From the NCBI GenBank assembly GCA_946544235.1, contig CAMNMC010000090.1, positions 1-46,449 on the forward strand: 46,449 nucleotides of DNA, given 5' to 3'. The notes under the pieces are model-generated. The model made no database searches. It saw nothing but the letters and a program-made list of their open reading frames with translations, and was not told the DNA's origin. This DNA comes from an uncultured Lachnospiraceae bacterium (GTDB taxonomy: Bacteria; Bacillota; Clostridia; Lachnospirales; Lachnospiraceae). Position numbers and translations under genes: made by a program. How positions within the stretch are numbered: position 1 is the first letter of the stretch; the number at the start of each line of letters is the position of its first letter. Below are positions 8,912 to 19,700 of this stretch, one piece after another.

Positions 8912-11900
8912 GTGAATATCTGGGAGACTCTCGGTATCGCCGAAACAGCGGACCGGGAAGAGATCAAAAATGCATATAGAGCAAAGCTTATGGTGACCAA
9001 TCCCGAGGATGATCCGGAGGGGTTCAAGGTGCTCAGAGCTGCATATGAAGAGGCGGTGAAAGCGGCCTCTTCTTTTGGTGTGTCCAAAGGAAGGAAAGGT
9101 GCAGGTGGCTCGGCTGAAAACGAGGATGAGGAAGGTTATGAGACGCCGGACGAGGATGATACGGACGCTGAATTATCCGAGGAACGTTTTCTTGATCCGC
9201 AGACCGGAAGTGATTTCAAAAAATGTATCGCGAAAATATACGGTGATTTTTACAAACGTATCGATCCGGCAGAGTGGAACAGACTGGTAGAGACGGACTT
9301 TGCAACAAGTCTTGATACCTCTGAGGAGGCTATGAACATCGTCCTTTCGTTCTTCATGGGGCACATCTATCTGCCGCAGCACATCTTCAGGATACTTGTC
9401 GATGCTTTCGGTATCGAGATAAGAAGGAAGGAGCTTTCCCAGAGGTTCCCGAAGGACTATATTGACTATTTTATAAATAATGCTATCTATCCGGATGTGC
9501 TTGATTACAGGTATTTCTCTGGTCCGGAGGATGCGGATTATGATGGATATATATCAAGATTTGCCGATCTTGATCAGGCAATAAAGACCGGAAATACAGA
9601 TATTCAGGATGAACTGATCGAAGAGCTTGCCGGCTCCGAGATCAAGAATCCGGCGCTGTCCATAGCTGTCTGCAGAAATCTCGTGCAGAAGAAGAGATAT
9701 GATGAGGCGCTTGACAGGATAAAAGGACTTGATGAAGAGTATCCGGATCATAGAGATATAATCCTGTACATGGGCGATGTTTATATGGCTATGAACCGCT
9801 TCGGTGAGGCGGGAGAAAGCTTTGACAGACTGCTTATGCTTGAACCGGAGAATCTTGCCGCAAGGATAAGAAAGTCAGAGCTTAATATCAGGGAAGAGAA
9901 GTTCGAGGATGCCAAGGATGATCTGATGAATCTGGCCCATGACAGACCTTATGATAATTATATCAGAGGCCTGATACAGAAGTGCAACAGTCTCATTATA
10001 GAGACGAATCTGAAAAAAATAGAAGAGCTTAATAATACATCGGAATCTGATAAAGAGAAAACAATCCACCGCCTCAAGATTGATACCTCATGGGCGTATT
10101 ATCAGTCATTTGCGCCGAAGGATGCAGTTACTCTTCTTGAGAGCATGGAGCCTTTCCCTGATGAAGTAATCGAATATAATAATCTTCTCGGAAGATCCTA
10201 CCTCCTGGTGGATGAAAATATAAAGGCAAGAAAATGCTTCCTTATCTGGATGGACAGATTGGAAAGTGGATCTGAAAAGGATGAGAAGCAGCTCAGAAGA
10301 AAACCTTATGTAAACTATCTCCTGGGGTCGACTTACTATAATGAGAAGGATTACCAGACCGCAGAGGGATACATAGACAATGCTCTTCGCACGGAGCATG
10401 AGGAGATCATCGTTTCCTATGAAATGAAGTGTGAGATACTCTACGAGACCGGAAGGTACAGTGAATGCCTTACGGAGTGTGAGAAGGTACTGGCCAGGGA
10501 AGAAAACTATGTTGCCCAGTTATATATCGCGAAAACCCTGTTCAGGCTGGGTAATTACCAGATGGCACTGGATGAGGTGGCGAAGGTGAAGGGTATCTTT
10601 CCTTATTCGGTGGTATCATATAAGCTGGAAATGGATATATTTCTGACAGTTGATCAGTATGACGATGTTCTGAGAGTAGTGGAAAGCTACAGGAAGATCA
10701 AGGCTGACAGCTCCTGCTGCAGCATGATGGAGAGCGAGGTCTACATGAACCGTGACAAGGATTACGAGAAGGCTCTCGGAATCCTGAGTAAGATCGATCC
10801 GGAGGATGGTGACTGCGACATTGAGGATCTGGGAGAGTATTTCTTCGTACTTGCAAGGTGCTTCGAGGAGGTTGGGCAGCTGGATAAGGCTGAGGAGAGC
10901 TTTAGGAAGGTACTTAAGATCAACGGAAATGATACCGAGTCGCATCGTGCACTGGGACGCGTCGCAAGGAAGAGACTGAAGTTTAATGATGCTATAGATG
11001 AATACACAAAACAGATTGAGCTGTCGCCGAAGGATACCGATTATATCTTCCGTGCTATAACATACAAGATACTCGGAAGGTACAGCGAGGCGGAGAAGGA
11101 TTACGAAACCGTCATGCAGTACACCGAGCCTGCACCGTATATTTACACGCTTGCGGCTGAGAATCAGCTGATGCTGAATAAATATAAGGAGGCTGTGGAG
11201 CTCTTTATAAAAGGACGTGACGGGGCCGAAAATGACATGGATAAGCTTCGTGCGTGGAAGGGACTTGCATTTGCATATGGTCTGAACGAGGAGTATGACA
11301 GGGCTTTTCATGAATATGAGGAGCTGGTAAAGGACAGAGGCTACATCGCGGATATCGTATTTCCTTACGAAGAACTGCTTTCGGCGAGAGGAAGATTTGA
11401 AGAGGCAGAGGCACTGATCAGGAAGCTTCTGTACGGAAGTCAGAAGGTCGACGAGAAGGTGTATACGAGACTCTGCAGGATGAAATGCAGATCCGGTGAT
11501 ATCAAGGGCGCCGAGGCGATATATAAGAGGGCCGGAGATGAAGGGATAAAGCTGAGAGCACTTGCATTTTATCTGGGACACGCTTATCTTAATATAAAAG
11601 ACTATGTTAAGGCAGAAAAATATTTCCTGAAGGGTATGGAGGACTCCGAGTACACAGCTTACAGTGAGCTTGCCGAAGCTTCCGCAGGCCAGTTCGGAGG
11701 AAAGACACGTTTTAAAAGATACAAAGACCTTTTTGAAAAATTCAGGGATATAAATGAGAAGAATACGGAGACTCTGGTAGATGCCGCGCGTATAGCCAGA
11801 GTTGAGAAGAATTATACAGAAGCGGAGGAGCTGCTGCTTGAGGCACTGAGACAGCCGAGATGCAAGCACTGTACCCAGTCCTGCTGCGGAGAGGCCTACA

Positions 11901-12031
11901 GAGAGCTTGTGAAGGTTTATCTGGGAATGAAGCAGAAGGACAAGGCGAGGGAAGCTCTGAAGCAGGCAAGGAGATATATGTTCTATGATTTCTGGCTCGA
12001 GGAGATGGCTAAGGAGCTGGGAGTTAACTGA
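8912..12031 (+). CDS. J-domain-like / TPR repeat protein
   Basis: A 1039-residue cytoplasmic protein. Residues 1-50 look like a DnaJ J-domain (WETLGI...IKNAYRAKL...GFKVLRAAYEEA), but the HPD tripeptide that stimulates DnaK is replaced by NPE, so Hsp70 activation is doubtful. An acidic linker follows. Residues from about 240 to the end are tetratricopeptide-like helical pairs. Near the C-terminus a cysteine cluster (C984, C987, C991, C992; CKHCTQSCC) could bind metal. The GTG start lies only 8 nt after icd with no good ribosome site, so coupled translation is likely. Placement between icd and citrate synthase suggests a scaffold or regulator for those enzymes, but that is inference. Related proteins in Lachnospiraceae are uncharacterised to my knowledge. 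Confidence 0.85.
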   Translation: MNIWETLGIAETADREEIKNAYRAKLMVTNPEDDPEGFKVLRAAYEEAVKAASSFGVSKGRKGAGGSAENEDEEGYETPDEDDTDAELSEERFLDPQTGSDFKKCIAKIYGDFYKRIDPAEWNRLVETDFATSLDTSEEAMNIVLSFFMGHIYLPQHIFRILVDAFGIEIRRKELSQRFPKDYIDYFINNAIYPDVLDYRYFSGPEDADYDGYISRFADLDQAIKTGNTDIQDELIEELAGSEIKNPALSIAVCRNLVQKKRYDEALDRIKGLDEEYPDHRDIILYMGDVYMAMNRFGEAGESFDRLLMLEPENLAARIRKSELNIREEKFEDAKDDLMNLAHDRPYDNYIRGLIQKCNSLIIETNLKKIEELNNTSESDKEKTIHRLKIDTSWAYYQSFAPKDAVTLLESMEPFPDEVIEYNNLLGRSYLLVDENIKARKCFLIWMDRLESGSEKDEKQLRRKPYVNYLLGSTYYNEKDYQTAEGYIDNALRTEHEEIIVSYEMKCEILYETGRYSECLTECEKVLAREENYVAQLYIAKTLFRLGNYQMALDEVAKVKGIFPYSVVSYKLEMDIFLTVDQYDDVLRVVESYRKIKADSSCCSMMESEVYMNRDKDYEKALGILSKIDPEDGDCDIEDLGEYFFVLARCFEEVGQLDKAEESFRKVLKINGNDTESHRALGRVARKRLKFNDAIDEYTKQIELSPKDTDYIFRAITYKILGRYSEAEKDYETVMQYTEPAPYIYTLAAENQLMLNKYKEAVELFIKGRDGAENDMDKLRAWKGLAFAYGLNEEYDRAFHEYEELVKDRGYIADIVFPYEELLSARGRFEEAEALIRKLLYGSQKVDEKVYTRLCRMKCRSGDIKGAEAIYKRAGDEGIKLRALAFYLGHAYLNIKDYVKAEKYFLKGMEDSEYTAYSELAEASAGQFGGKTRFKRYKDLFEKFRDINEKNTETLVDAARIARVEKNYTEAEELLLEALRQPRCKHCTQSCCGEAYRELVKVYLGMKQKDKAREALKQARRYMFYDFWLEEMAKELGVN

Positions 12032-12041
12032 TAAAGAGGTA

Positions 12042-12082
12042 GGATCGACCCTGACATGGGACATAGTCAGAGACAACGATCC
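12042..12082 (+). promoter_or_regulatory. Nested hairpin in the citrate synthase leader
   Basis: GGATCG pairs with CGATCC and, inside it, CTGAC pairs with GTCAG. The structure ends about 30 nt before the citrate synthase start and has no T run. It may tune expression or mRNA ends within the icd operon. Confidence 0.4.
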
Positions 12083-12111
12083 GTTGATTGGATAAAACAG
12101 GAGGATAAGAT

Positions 12112-13479
12112 ATGTCATATTTAAGTCCGGGAGAGGCTGCAAGAGAGATACACAGACTGGCAAAGCTGTGTACGGAAAATAATAAGATAGATCCTGAGCT
12201 CTACGATGTTTATCACGTAAAGAAGGGACTCAGAGAAGCAAATGGTAAGGGCGTTCTGACCGGACTTACCGAGATTTCCACAATTCATGGTTCGAGGGAG
12301 ATCGATGGTAAGATTGTGCCGATAGAGGGCGAACTGTATTATCGCGGAATCGATATCAATAAGCTTGTGGACGGCTTCACTAGTGAAAATCGTTTCGGTT
12401 TTGAAGAAACGATATACCTTCTCATCTTCGGCAAGCTTCCGAACGAGGAGGAGCTCGATGAGTTTAATCATCTGCTCGCATATAACAGAAACCTTCCGGA
12501 GGAATTTGTTCCGGATGTAATACTGAAGTCACCGAATAAGGACATCATGAATGCCATGGCGCGCAGTATCCTGACACTCAATTCCTATGATAATCATTCG
12601 GATGACCTTTCGATTCCGAACGTGCTGCGTCAGAGCATCTGGCTCATTGCGACGCTCCCTATGATAGGCGCATATTCATACCTTGCCTACAGGCACTATA
12701 TAATAGGCAGAGGTCTCTATATCCATAATCCGAAGCCGGAGTTTTCAACGGCAGAAAATCTTCTCAGGATCATGCGCCAGAACAAGAGCTTTACGCCTCT
12801 TGAGGCTAAAATACTTGATATCGCACTTGTGCTTCATGCTGAGCACGGCGGCGGAAACAATTCGACCTTTACAACGCATGTTGTTACTTCTTCTGGAACT
12901 GATACATATTCTTCGGTTGCTGCTTCGCTCTGCTCTCTCAAGGGACCTAAGCACGGCGGCGCAAATATCAAGGTTAAGATGATGTTTGATGAGATCAAGA
13001 AGAACGTAAAGGACTGGACAAATGAAGATGAGATAACGGAATATCTTCTGAAGATACTAAGAAGAGAGGCTTTCGATAAATCGGGCCTTATCTACGGTAT
13101 CGGTCATGCTGTTTATACCAAGTCGGATCCGAGAGCCGAGATACTCAGAAAATACACTGCCCAGCTCGCGGAGGAGAAGGACCGAATGGAAGAGTTCGAG
13201 CTTTACGAGAAGGTTGCGCGTATTGCACCGGAACTCATGAAGGAAGAGAGAAAGATGTACAAGCCTGTCTGTGCAAATATAGATTTCTACAGTGGCTTTG
13301 TTTATAATATGCTTGGTATTCCGGATGAGTTCATTACACCGCTCTTCGCCATAGGAAGAGTACCGGGCTGGAGTGCTCACAGAATAGAAGAGCTTATCTG
13401 TACCAATAAGATAATCAGACCGGCTTATATGTCTGTTGCAAATGAGTCGGAGTATGTATCACTTTCTGACAGAAGCTGA
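12112..13479 (+). CDS. Citrate synthase
   Basis: A 455-residue cytoplasmic enzyme condensing acetyl-CoA and oxaloacetate to citrate. The catalytic set is visible: LHAEHGGG (H242/H245), GIGHAVY (H332) and the Asp of NIDFYSG (D391). The GPKHGGAN loop is present too. An N-terminal extension of about 60 residues before ISTIHG resembles clostridial long-form citrate synthases. AGGAGG precedes the ATG. It is the last gene of the icd group. No aconitase is nearby. A 2-methylcitrate synthase activity cannot be excluded from sequence. Confidence 0.94.
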   Translation: MSYLSPGEAAREIHRLAKLCTENNKIDPELYDVYHVKKGLREANGKGVLTGLTEISTIHGSREIDGKIVPIEGELYYRGIDINKLVDGFTSENRFGFEETIYLLIFGKLPNEEELDEFNHLLAYNRNLPEEFVPDVILKSPNKDIMNAMARSILTLNSYDNHSDDLSIPNVLRQSIWLIATLPMIGAYSYLAYRHYIIGRGLYIHNPKPEFSTAENLLRIMRQNKSFTPLEAKILDIALVLHAEHGGGNNSTFTTHVVTSSGTDTYSSVAASLCSLKGPKHGGANIKVKMMFDEIKKNVKDWTNEDEITEYLLKILRREAFDKSGLIYGIGHAVYTKSDPRAEILRKYTAQLAEEKDRMEEFELYEKVARIAPELMKEERKMYKPVCANIDFYSGFVYNMLGIPDEFITPLFAIGRVPGWSAHRIEELICTNKIIRPAYMSVANESEYVSLSDRS

Positions 13480-13553
13480 TAAATAAAATTTTTAAAAAAG
13501 TTACCCATAAATAGTAAAACATGTTTCGTATATATAGGTAAGGAGGTGGCCGG

Positions 13554-14150
13554 GTGTCGGAAGAACAATTTAATACTCTTATGAAGCAGCTGGCTGCCGG
13601 AAACACAGAGGCACTCAGAGAGATCTACGAAGCTTACATGAAGCTTATCTACTCTGTATGTCTGAATGTTCTCCACCAGAAGGAGGCCGCGGAGGATGTT
13701 TCCTCGGACTTTTTCATAAGGCTTATGAAGTCTGCTGCAACATTTGATGGTAGAGGACACCATAAAACGTGGATGGTAACCATCGCAAAAAATATGTGCA
13801 TTGATTACCTGCGTAAGAATTCACATGAAATAGTTTCCTTTGATGCACCTGTCGGAGCCGGTTCTTCGCAGGCAGGCGGACATTCCTCAGACAGTACTCA
13901 GGGCGATGCCGGAGCAAGCTTTGGGGAAAGGATAGCTGATAAGGAAAATGTAGAAGAAAAAGCGCTGAACAGCTTTACGATCGAAACAGCGCTGAAGCTT
14001 CTCTCTGACAAGGAAAAAGAAATAATCGACCTGAAGCTTTCGGGCGGAATGACTTTTAAAGAGATCTCAGAGTACCTGCAGATTCCGCAGGGAACGGTTT
14101 CATGGCACTATAATGAAGCAATTAAAAAGATGAGGCGGTATTTAAAATGA
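13554..14150 (+). CDS. RNA polymerase sigma factor, ECF-like sigma-70
   Basis: A 198-residue alternative sigma factor. Region 2 is at about residues 10-85 (ALREIYEAYMKLIY ... FIRLMKSAATFDGRGHHKTWMVTIAKNMCIDYLR). Region 4 is at about 145-198, with a helix-turn-helix FKEISEYLQIPQGTVSWHYNEAIKKMR. A Gly/Ser-rich linker joins them and region 3 is absent. The GTG start has a perfect AAGGAGGTGG site. The next gene, overlapping by 4 nt (ATGA), encodes a one-pass membrane protein expected to be its anti-sigma. The signal it senses is unknown. The two serpins and the large protein downstream are candidate targets. Confidence 0.92.
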   Translation: MSEEQFNTLMKQLAAGNTEALREIYEAYMKLIYSVCLNVLHQKEAAEDVSSDFFIRLMKSAATFDGRGHHKTWMVTIAKNMCIDYLRKNSHEIVSFDAPVGAGSSQAGGHSSDSTQGDAGASFGERIADKENVEEKALNSFTIETALKLLSDKEKEIIDLKLSGGMTFKEISEYLQIPQGTVSWHYNEAIKKMRRYLK

Positions 14151-15097
14151 AGAATGAGATGAAGGACGGAAAACTGAATATTTACGAAAATCCAGTGAAC
14201 ATACCGGATCCTTCTATGCAGGTGACGGATAGTTCACCGATCGATACTTCATATGAGCCTACAGAGGATGAAATCAGAGCTGTAGAGGAAATGTATCTCG
14301 CAACTCTGGATGCAGAGGTTCCGGATATCTGGAGCAGGATAGAGGCCGGAGTGAATGCTGAAAAGTCTGCAGTATGGTCAGGACAGAACAGCAGTGTGCC
14401 GGGCGTTGATGAGGATAAAGACAACAGTTCGGATACGAAGGTGATCAGTCTTGCCGACAGAAAGAGAAAGAAGAAAACCTGGTTTGCAGTGATCGGAGCA
14501 GCAGCGGCAATTCTGATAGTTATGGTTCCTGTGGCTATGTTTGGAGGAACAAGAAACAGTAAGAAGAGTACTAAAAATGCTTCATCGGAGCGTAAAAAGG
14601 TGAGTTTTACCGTGAAGGATGCCGAATCGGATATGATCGCCGGAGGTATGCTGGATAATAATTCGGATGATTATCCTGTTACCATGAACATGTACGGCGG
14701 CGAGGATGGCGACAATGATTACAGGAAAGATGAACTTCACGGGGAGGTCGAAGCCTGTGATACTGAGGCGGCTACGGAAGATACAGATGTTCGCAACACC
14801 GAGAAAAATAAGGATGGTGACACTCTGAACGTTACTGAGGCGGTGTCAGAAGCTCATAGACCGGAATATCAGATAAACAGTGAAGGTTATATTTATATAT
14901 CTGATGGTAAGGTGATCTTTGAAACTCTGATGGATGCAAAATACGAGATAGTCAACAGTGAGATCTTCAGCAAGGAAGAGATGTCGACTATAAAGGGTGG
15001 AGGCAGACTCTGCATAACTCTGAAAGGCGATTTTGTTGATGGTGATGAGAAAACCCGAAGCATTATTATTTCCGAATACAGTGAATATTCGGAGTAG
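14147..15097 (+). CDS. Probable membrane-bound anti-sigma factor
   Basis: A 316-residue protein whose ATG overlaps the sigma stop. Residues 1-105 are polar and cytoplasmic by prediction (DIWSRIEAGVN, then a KRKKK anchor). One membrane segment lies at about 108-128 (WFAVIGAAAAILIVMVPVAMF). The remaining roughly 190 residues would be outside the cell. No HxxxCxxC zinc anti-sigma motif is seen, so the assignment rests on topology and on coupling to the sigma gene. The extracytoplasmic part is acidic and unrecognised, and would be the sensor. A serpin lipoprotein gene follows 145 nt later, and proteolysis of the anti-sigma outside the membrane would be a natural link, though this is speculation. 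Confidence 0.72.
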   Translation: MKNEMKDGKLNIYENPVNIPDPSMQVTDSSPIDTSYEPTEDEIRAVEEMYLATLDAEVPDIWSRIEAGVNAEKSAVWSGQNSSVPGVDEDKDNSSDTKVISLADRKRKKKTWFAVIGAAAAILIVMVPVAMFGGTRNSKKSTKNASSERKKVSFTVKDAESDMIAGGMLDNNSDDYPVTMNMYGGEDGDNDYRKDELHGEVEACDTEAATEDTDVRNTEKNKDGDTLNVTEAVSEAHRPEYQINSEGYIYISDGKVIFETLMDAKYEIVNSEIFSKEEMSTIKGGGRLCITLKGDFVDGDEKTRSIIISEYSEYSE

Positions 15098-15123
15098 AAG
15101 ACTGTAATGACCGGATGGCAGTG

Positions 15124-15165
15124 ACAGCAGGATGAGAAGGATTTGATCCATGATCAGCCTGCTGT
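15124..15165 (+). promoter_or_regulatory. Hairpin in the serpin 1 leader
   Basis: ACAGCAGG pairs with CCTGCTGT around an inner GATCcatGATC dyad. A second small dyad (CAGAC...GTCTG) follows. With no T run, it looks like a leader structure or mRNA processing point rather than a terminator. Confidence 0.4.
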
Positions 15166-15242
15166 TATAGCATCAGACTCAGGATGCGTCTGAATGGATA
15201 GGATAATCAGATGCTGAATGAGGTTAAAGGAGGAAAAAGTAT

Positions 15243-16613
15243 ATGAAATATGATTTTACTAAAAAAAGAGGTTTGAAGAGGGTTTCCATTCTGATGGCGT
15301 TTATGATCCTCTGCCTCGCAGGCTGCGGTAAGGGAAGCAGCAAGAAGGAGGAGGGAAGCACCGGCAGCGGTATAAACCTCTCATATCAGGAAAATGGTGA
15401 TGTTCTCACGGCAAAGCAGGGGCAGTCCGTAAAGCTGGGTAACGATCTTAAAAAGAATGATATTCCTGCTTCGACAGAGAAGGAGGAAGAAGCCTTTAAG
15501 AAAGCTACGGCAAATCTTGCGTTTAAGCTGATGAAGGCACTCAGTGCCAAGGAAGGCGGAAAGAATATAATGATCTCTCCGGATTCCATAATAACAGCTC
15601 TTGCAATGACACAGAATGGTGCAAAGGGAGCGACGCTTGAAGAAATGCTTGGTATTCTCGGTGCAGGAATGACTCTGGAGGAGTACAATAAGGCTCTTTC
15701 CGGATATAACAATATGCTTTCTTCACTAAGCGGAGTGAAGTTTGTGGCAGCAAATTCCATCTGGATAAGAAATACACCACAGCTCCAGATCAACAAGGAT
15801 TTCATCCAGACAAATATTGACTATTATGATGCAAATGTATTTCTTGCAGACTTTGATGATAAGACTGTAAATGATATAAATACCTGGGTTAATGACAATA
15901 CACAGGGGATGATCGAGAAGCTTTTTGACACGATCGATGATGATCATATGATGTATCTGATAAATGCACTTTCCTTCGAGGCTCAGTGGGCTGAGCAGTA
16001 CGATGAGTATCAGGTTGCAGAAGACTGCACCTTCACAAACAGCGAAGGCGAGGAGCAGAAGGTTACTATGCTTTGTGAGACCATGAAGGGTCTGATAAAG
16101 CTTAACGGCGGTCTCGGATTTTCCAAGAGTTATGAAGGAGAACAGTATTCCTTCGTAGCCCTCCTGCCACCTGAAGGTATGAGTGTTGATGAGTATCTTG
16201 CAGGAATAACCGGTGAGGATTTCCTTGCAGCATGGAGTGATAAGGATTTTGATCCCGATCTCATCACAAGACTTCCTGAATTCAAATACGATTATGACAC
16301 GAGCCTTAAAGATGTTCTTAAAGAGCTCGGAATGGCCGGAGCTTTTGAAAAGGATGCTGATTTCTCCGGAATGTGCGATCCGAACCTTATGAATCTCTGG
16401 ATAGGTGATGTTATCCACAAGACACATATCGAGCTTGACAGAAATGGTACCAAGGCTGCAGCTGTAACAGCAGTTATCATGTGCGGTGAAGCTATGGCAA
16501 TGGAAGAGCCTGAGAAGATTTATATCACTCTCGACAGACCTTTCGTTTATGCTATCGTAGATAATACGACCGGACTTCCTGTTTTCCTCGGAAGCGTAAA
16601 TAGTATAGAATAA
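15243..16613 (+). CDS. Serpin lipoprotein 1 (serine protease inhibitor family)
   Basis: A 456-residue serpin anchored to the outer face of the membrane. The signal peptide ends in a lipobox CLAGC (Cys near residue 28), followed by a Ser/Gly/Lys linker. The serpin core starts near residue 80 (NLAFKLMKAL ... NIMISPDSIITALAMTQNGAKG). The hinge of the reactive loop is GTKAAAVT, and the loop continues as AVIMCGEAMAMEEPEK before the conserved LDRPFVYAI. By spacing from the hinge, P1 would be Glu in CGEAM, but the loop is longer than in alpha-1-antitrypsin, so P1 is uncertain. The small-residue hinge indicates an inhibitory serpin. It is preceded by AAAGGAGG and is paralogous to serpin 2. Confidence 0.95.
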   Translation: MKYDFTKKRGLKRVSILMAFMILCLAGCGKGSSKKEEGSTGSGINLSYQENGDVLTAKQGQSVKLGNDLKKNDIPASTEKEEEAFKKATANLAFKLMKALSAKEGGKNIMISPDSIITALAMTQNGAKGATLEEMLGILGAGMTLEEYNKALSGYNNMLSSLSGVKFVAANSIWIRNTPQLQINKDFIQTNIDYYDANVFLADFDDKTVNDINTWVNDNTQGMIEKLFDTIDDDHMMYLINALSFEAQWAEQYDEYQVAEDCTFTNSEGEEQKVTMLCETMKGLIKLNGGLGFSKSYEGEQYSFVALLPPEGMSVDEYLAGITGEDFLAAWSDKDFDPDLITRLPEFKYDYDTSLKDVLKELGMAGAFEKDADFSGMCDPNLMNLWIGDVIHKTHIELDRNGTKAAAVTAVIMCGEAMAMEEPEKIYITLDRPFVYAIVDNTTGLPVFLGSVNSIE

Positions 16614-16656
16614 TATATAAATAATTTCATGGTCTGAAGATCATGATCCCTGCAAA

Positions 16657-16706
16657 AAAACACGCCTCAAAGATGTATTTTTGTCGACATTTTTGAGGCG
16701 TGTTTT
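16657..16706. terminator. Bidirectional terminator between serpin 1 and the large protein
   Basis: AAAACACGCCTCAAA pairs perfectly with 16692-16706 around a 20-nt loop, with A and T runs at the outer ends, so it can stop both convergent genes. The loop reads GATGTATTTTTGTC and faintly resembles the conserved core of the intergenic hairpin family, so it may be a divergent member. Confidence 0.85.
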
Positions 16707-16717
16707 CCTATGTAGTA

Positions 16718-19700
16718 TTATTTCTTACCCATTCCTTTTCCTTCCCGGGCTTTCTTTTTAGCTTCCTTTTCGGCCTGCTTCAGCTGCTTAAACTTTTGTT
16801 CTCTGCTTGCCATCTTCACTTGTCGGGCCATTGTATCAAAGCCTGCCTTTGCTTCCTTATCGGCGGCTTTTTCAGCTGCAAGATCTTCTGACCTTTTCAT
16901 ATTTGCGGTGAAGCTTCTCAGTCTGCCTAAGGCGCCGTCGCCGGAAAGCTCTATTGCAAACTTTTCAGGCGTCATATTCTGGTCTCTGATATAAGCTGTT
17001 ATCAGAGCTTTGAATTCCATACTCTTCAGAACCTCCTTCTTGAAGGCTTCGTTACCCATCTCCTTGAAGGTTTTGTAGCCCGGAGAAGACTTGGCAACAA
17101 CTATCTTGGCTACAAGAATATCGGCTGCGAGAGAATGAAGCTCCTTTATTTCATCCTTGGATCTTGGCATCGCGGTCATCTCGGTGAGTTTTGTTACTGC
17201 ATCGAGCTTCTTGTTGATGGCTACTGAGTTGCGGAGCTCGTCAATATCCTTGAACTTAAGATCGGTGGTCGCTTTGATTCTGTCGAGCAGATTATCCTTC
17301 TCGAATTCTGCAAAGTCGAAGACCTTTCTGGCACCGCTCAGTCTTGCTTTTCCGCCTCTTGAAGAAGCGCCCTTACGTTTTTCCTGATAGATCTTGGAAT
17401 AGCGCTGCACGGCATCAAGCTTGCTGAGGTACTTCTCGGAATAACTGAGTATTTCCTCTTTTGTTACGCCCGTATTCGGGTTATCCTTCAGAAAATCCTG
17501 CATATCCTCTACAGCTTCTCTGAGGTTCTTATGCTCGGCGTTCTCGCTGCCGAACCAGAGGTCGGTTCTTCTTGTGTTCAGATCACAGAGAATGGATTCA
17601 ACCTTTCTTTCGGGACCACACTTAATAGGCTTGTATGCCGCAGGCTCCTTACCGGTTACAACAGCAATAGTTCTGTCCATGGTCTGATTCTCGGTCTGAA
17701 GGAAGTAGCTGGCGGTGCTTATTGGGTATTTACCATCCATCTTCAGACCTCCGTTTGCGATTCCTTCTCTGACGGTATCTGACATCTTGCGCATAAACTC
17801 ATTTCGCTGTTTTTCGGATGTGAGAGGAGTATTTGCTATTTCGTTATAAAGGGTTTTAATTTTGAAAAATGTATTTTTTCTCTCTTCGGTGTCAAAAGTT
17901 GGAGGGTCAATTTTTTTAAGTTTATCAAGAGTTGTTGCCGGTATATATTTGGCGTCTCTTTCCAGTTCGGTCATCAGCATATGGAAGGCTGTCAGAGTAG
18001 GAAGATCCTCAAGTGACCATCCGTTTTCAAGACCGGCTTTATAAGCTTCCACACCGCTTGACATAGCTCTGCTGCCTCTTGGAGCAAGAGGATGGATATG
18101 GAAGATATCCTCCATCATGAATTTGTCGGTACGCATTGCATCGTTGAATTCCTTACTTTCGGCGGTGACACACACTTTACTGTATAAAGCGCCCAAAAGA
18201 ACGGTCTGGTCATAGATCTTCTGGCGGTAGAATTCCTCACGCTTTGGTGAGAGCGTGCCGCCTGCTTTCTTCTTCTCTTCAAAATAATCAACAAAGGTGT
18301 CCGATAATTTACCATGCTCAATGGCAACATCAACTATAGGGAATTTTGCTCCCCATTTTATGAGATTATTTCTGAAGTGATCATTTTCAAGCGTAGGGTC
18401 GATGAGACCTCGAAAGGACATTGCTGCGCCTAAAAACGGAGATTTGTAATCCATATAAGACTCACTGTAGCCTTTGGCGGCCCTGCGAACTTTCTCGGTA
18501 GAATTGTAATGGAAGAATTCCTTCATCTTCTGACCAATCTCATCATCCGGGATATCCTCTGCGATGAATCTGTCCATCGTATCAGCCATTTTATTTACCT
18601 GATTCTTATATCTTTCAAGGGCTTCAGGATCGCGGACTATATCAATATAAGTTTCAATTCCCATATGTATATATGCTGTATGCTTAAACTTATGACGCAT
18701 TTCGAAGGCTTCATCGGCAAGATTAGGAATCTCATCATCCGGTCCGTATTCTACAGCACCATCTCTATCCATAACAGCTTTGGTTTCGGGAGCGTTATTA
18801 AACTTCTCTGACAGAGAATCATTTAATGCGGTAATAATATATGTATGATTTGCTGATAAATCGGAATACATGGTTGAGTGCAGTTCTGATTCAAGCTGAT
18901 GGTTTTTACCAATCTCTGAGCGGTAGACCTTTCTGCCCTTAGCTTCATCAAGAAGCCACGTAAGCGAGTGAGGTCCGTTTATGTTAAGATCGCCTGTGAA
19001 AGTCCTTGCCTTATAGGAAGTGTCAAGGGCGATATAATCTTTCAGAGATTCCTCTATTCCGGTGATGAGTTCCATTCTCTCCTCAGGTGAAGAGATGTTT
19101 TTCTTTAAAATATTATTATACGGCTTCTTCATCTTGCTCTGCAGACGCTTGGCAGCCTTCTGTTCCTCTGCGGTAAAACCCTGATTTGAGTTTTCGGCCA
19201 TGTCTGCCAGCTTGAGCTGAATAAGATGAAGTTCATCGAGGAAATTTATATCGGCAGCCGACCAGCCGCGTCCCATAGCGTCAATGTTGCGGTTTATCTT
19301 GTCCAGAGTCATCTTGCCATAGCGACTGCCCTGCCAATCGCCTTCAAACTGCGCAGGATTATTACACATCTTATTTGCAGCAATATCCGGATCATTCTTG
19401 CTGTAGGACATGATGGTCTCGAAGTATTCCTTCTGCTTTATGAGATGTGTCAGGTAGGCAGAGTTGTAGTCTGCGGCATCCGCACTTTCCAGAGTGCCGT
19501 TCTTTCTTTTCTCCGCATATGGGAGATATTCGTTAATAAAGAAGTTCTGTTTATCTTCGATCTGATCAAGAAATACATGTTTATCCATGAATTTCTGATA
19601 ACGAGCCGGATCAGACTCGTAAACAGGATTATCATTTTCGTTGATTTCGGCAGCAAAGTTCGAATCCGGCATATCCATCATGGAGCATTTCAGAGCCTTG

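Noticed and set aside
10616-12163. A 515-codon minus-strand frame opposite the TPR gene
   Set aside because: Leu/Ser/Ile-rich shadow of the TPR coding sequence, with no recognisable motif or start site.
13480-13553. Possible ECF autoregulatory promoter before the sigma factor gene
   Set aside because: GTTACC and CGTA are present but about 21 nt apart, too far for the usual ECF spacing.
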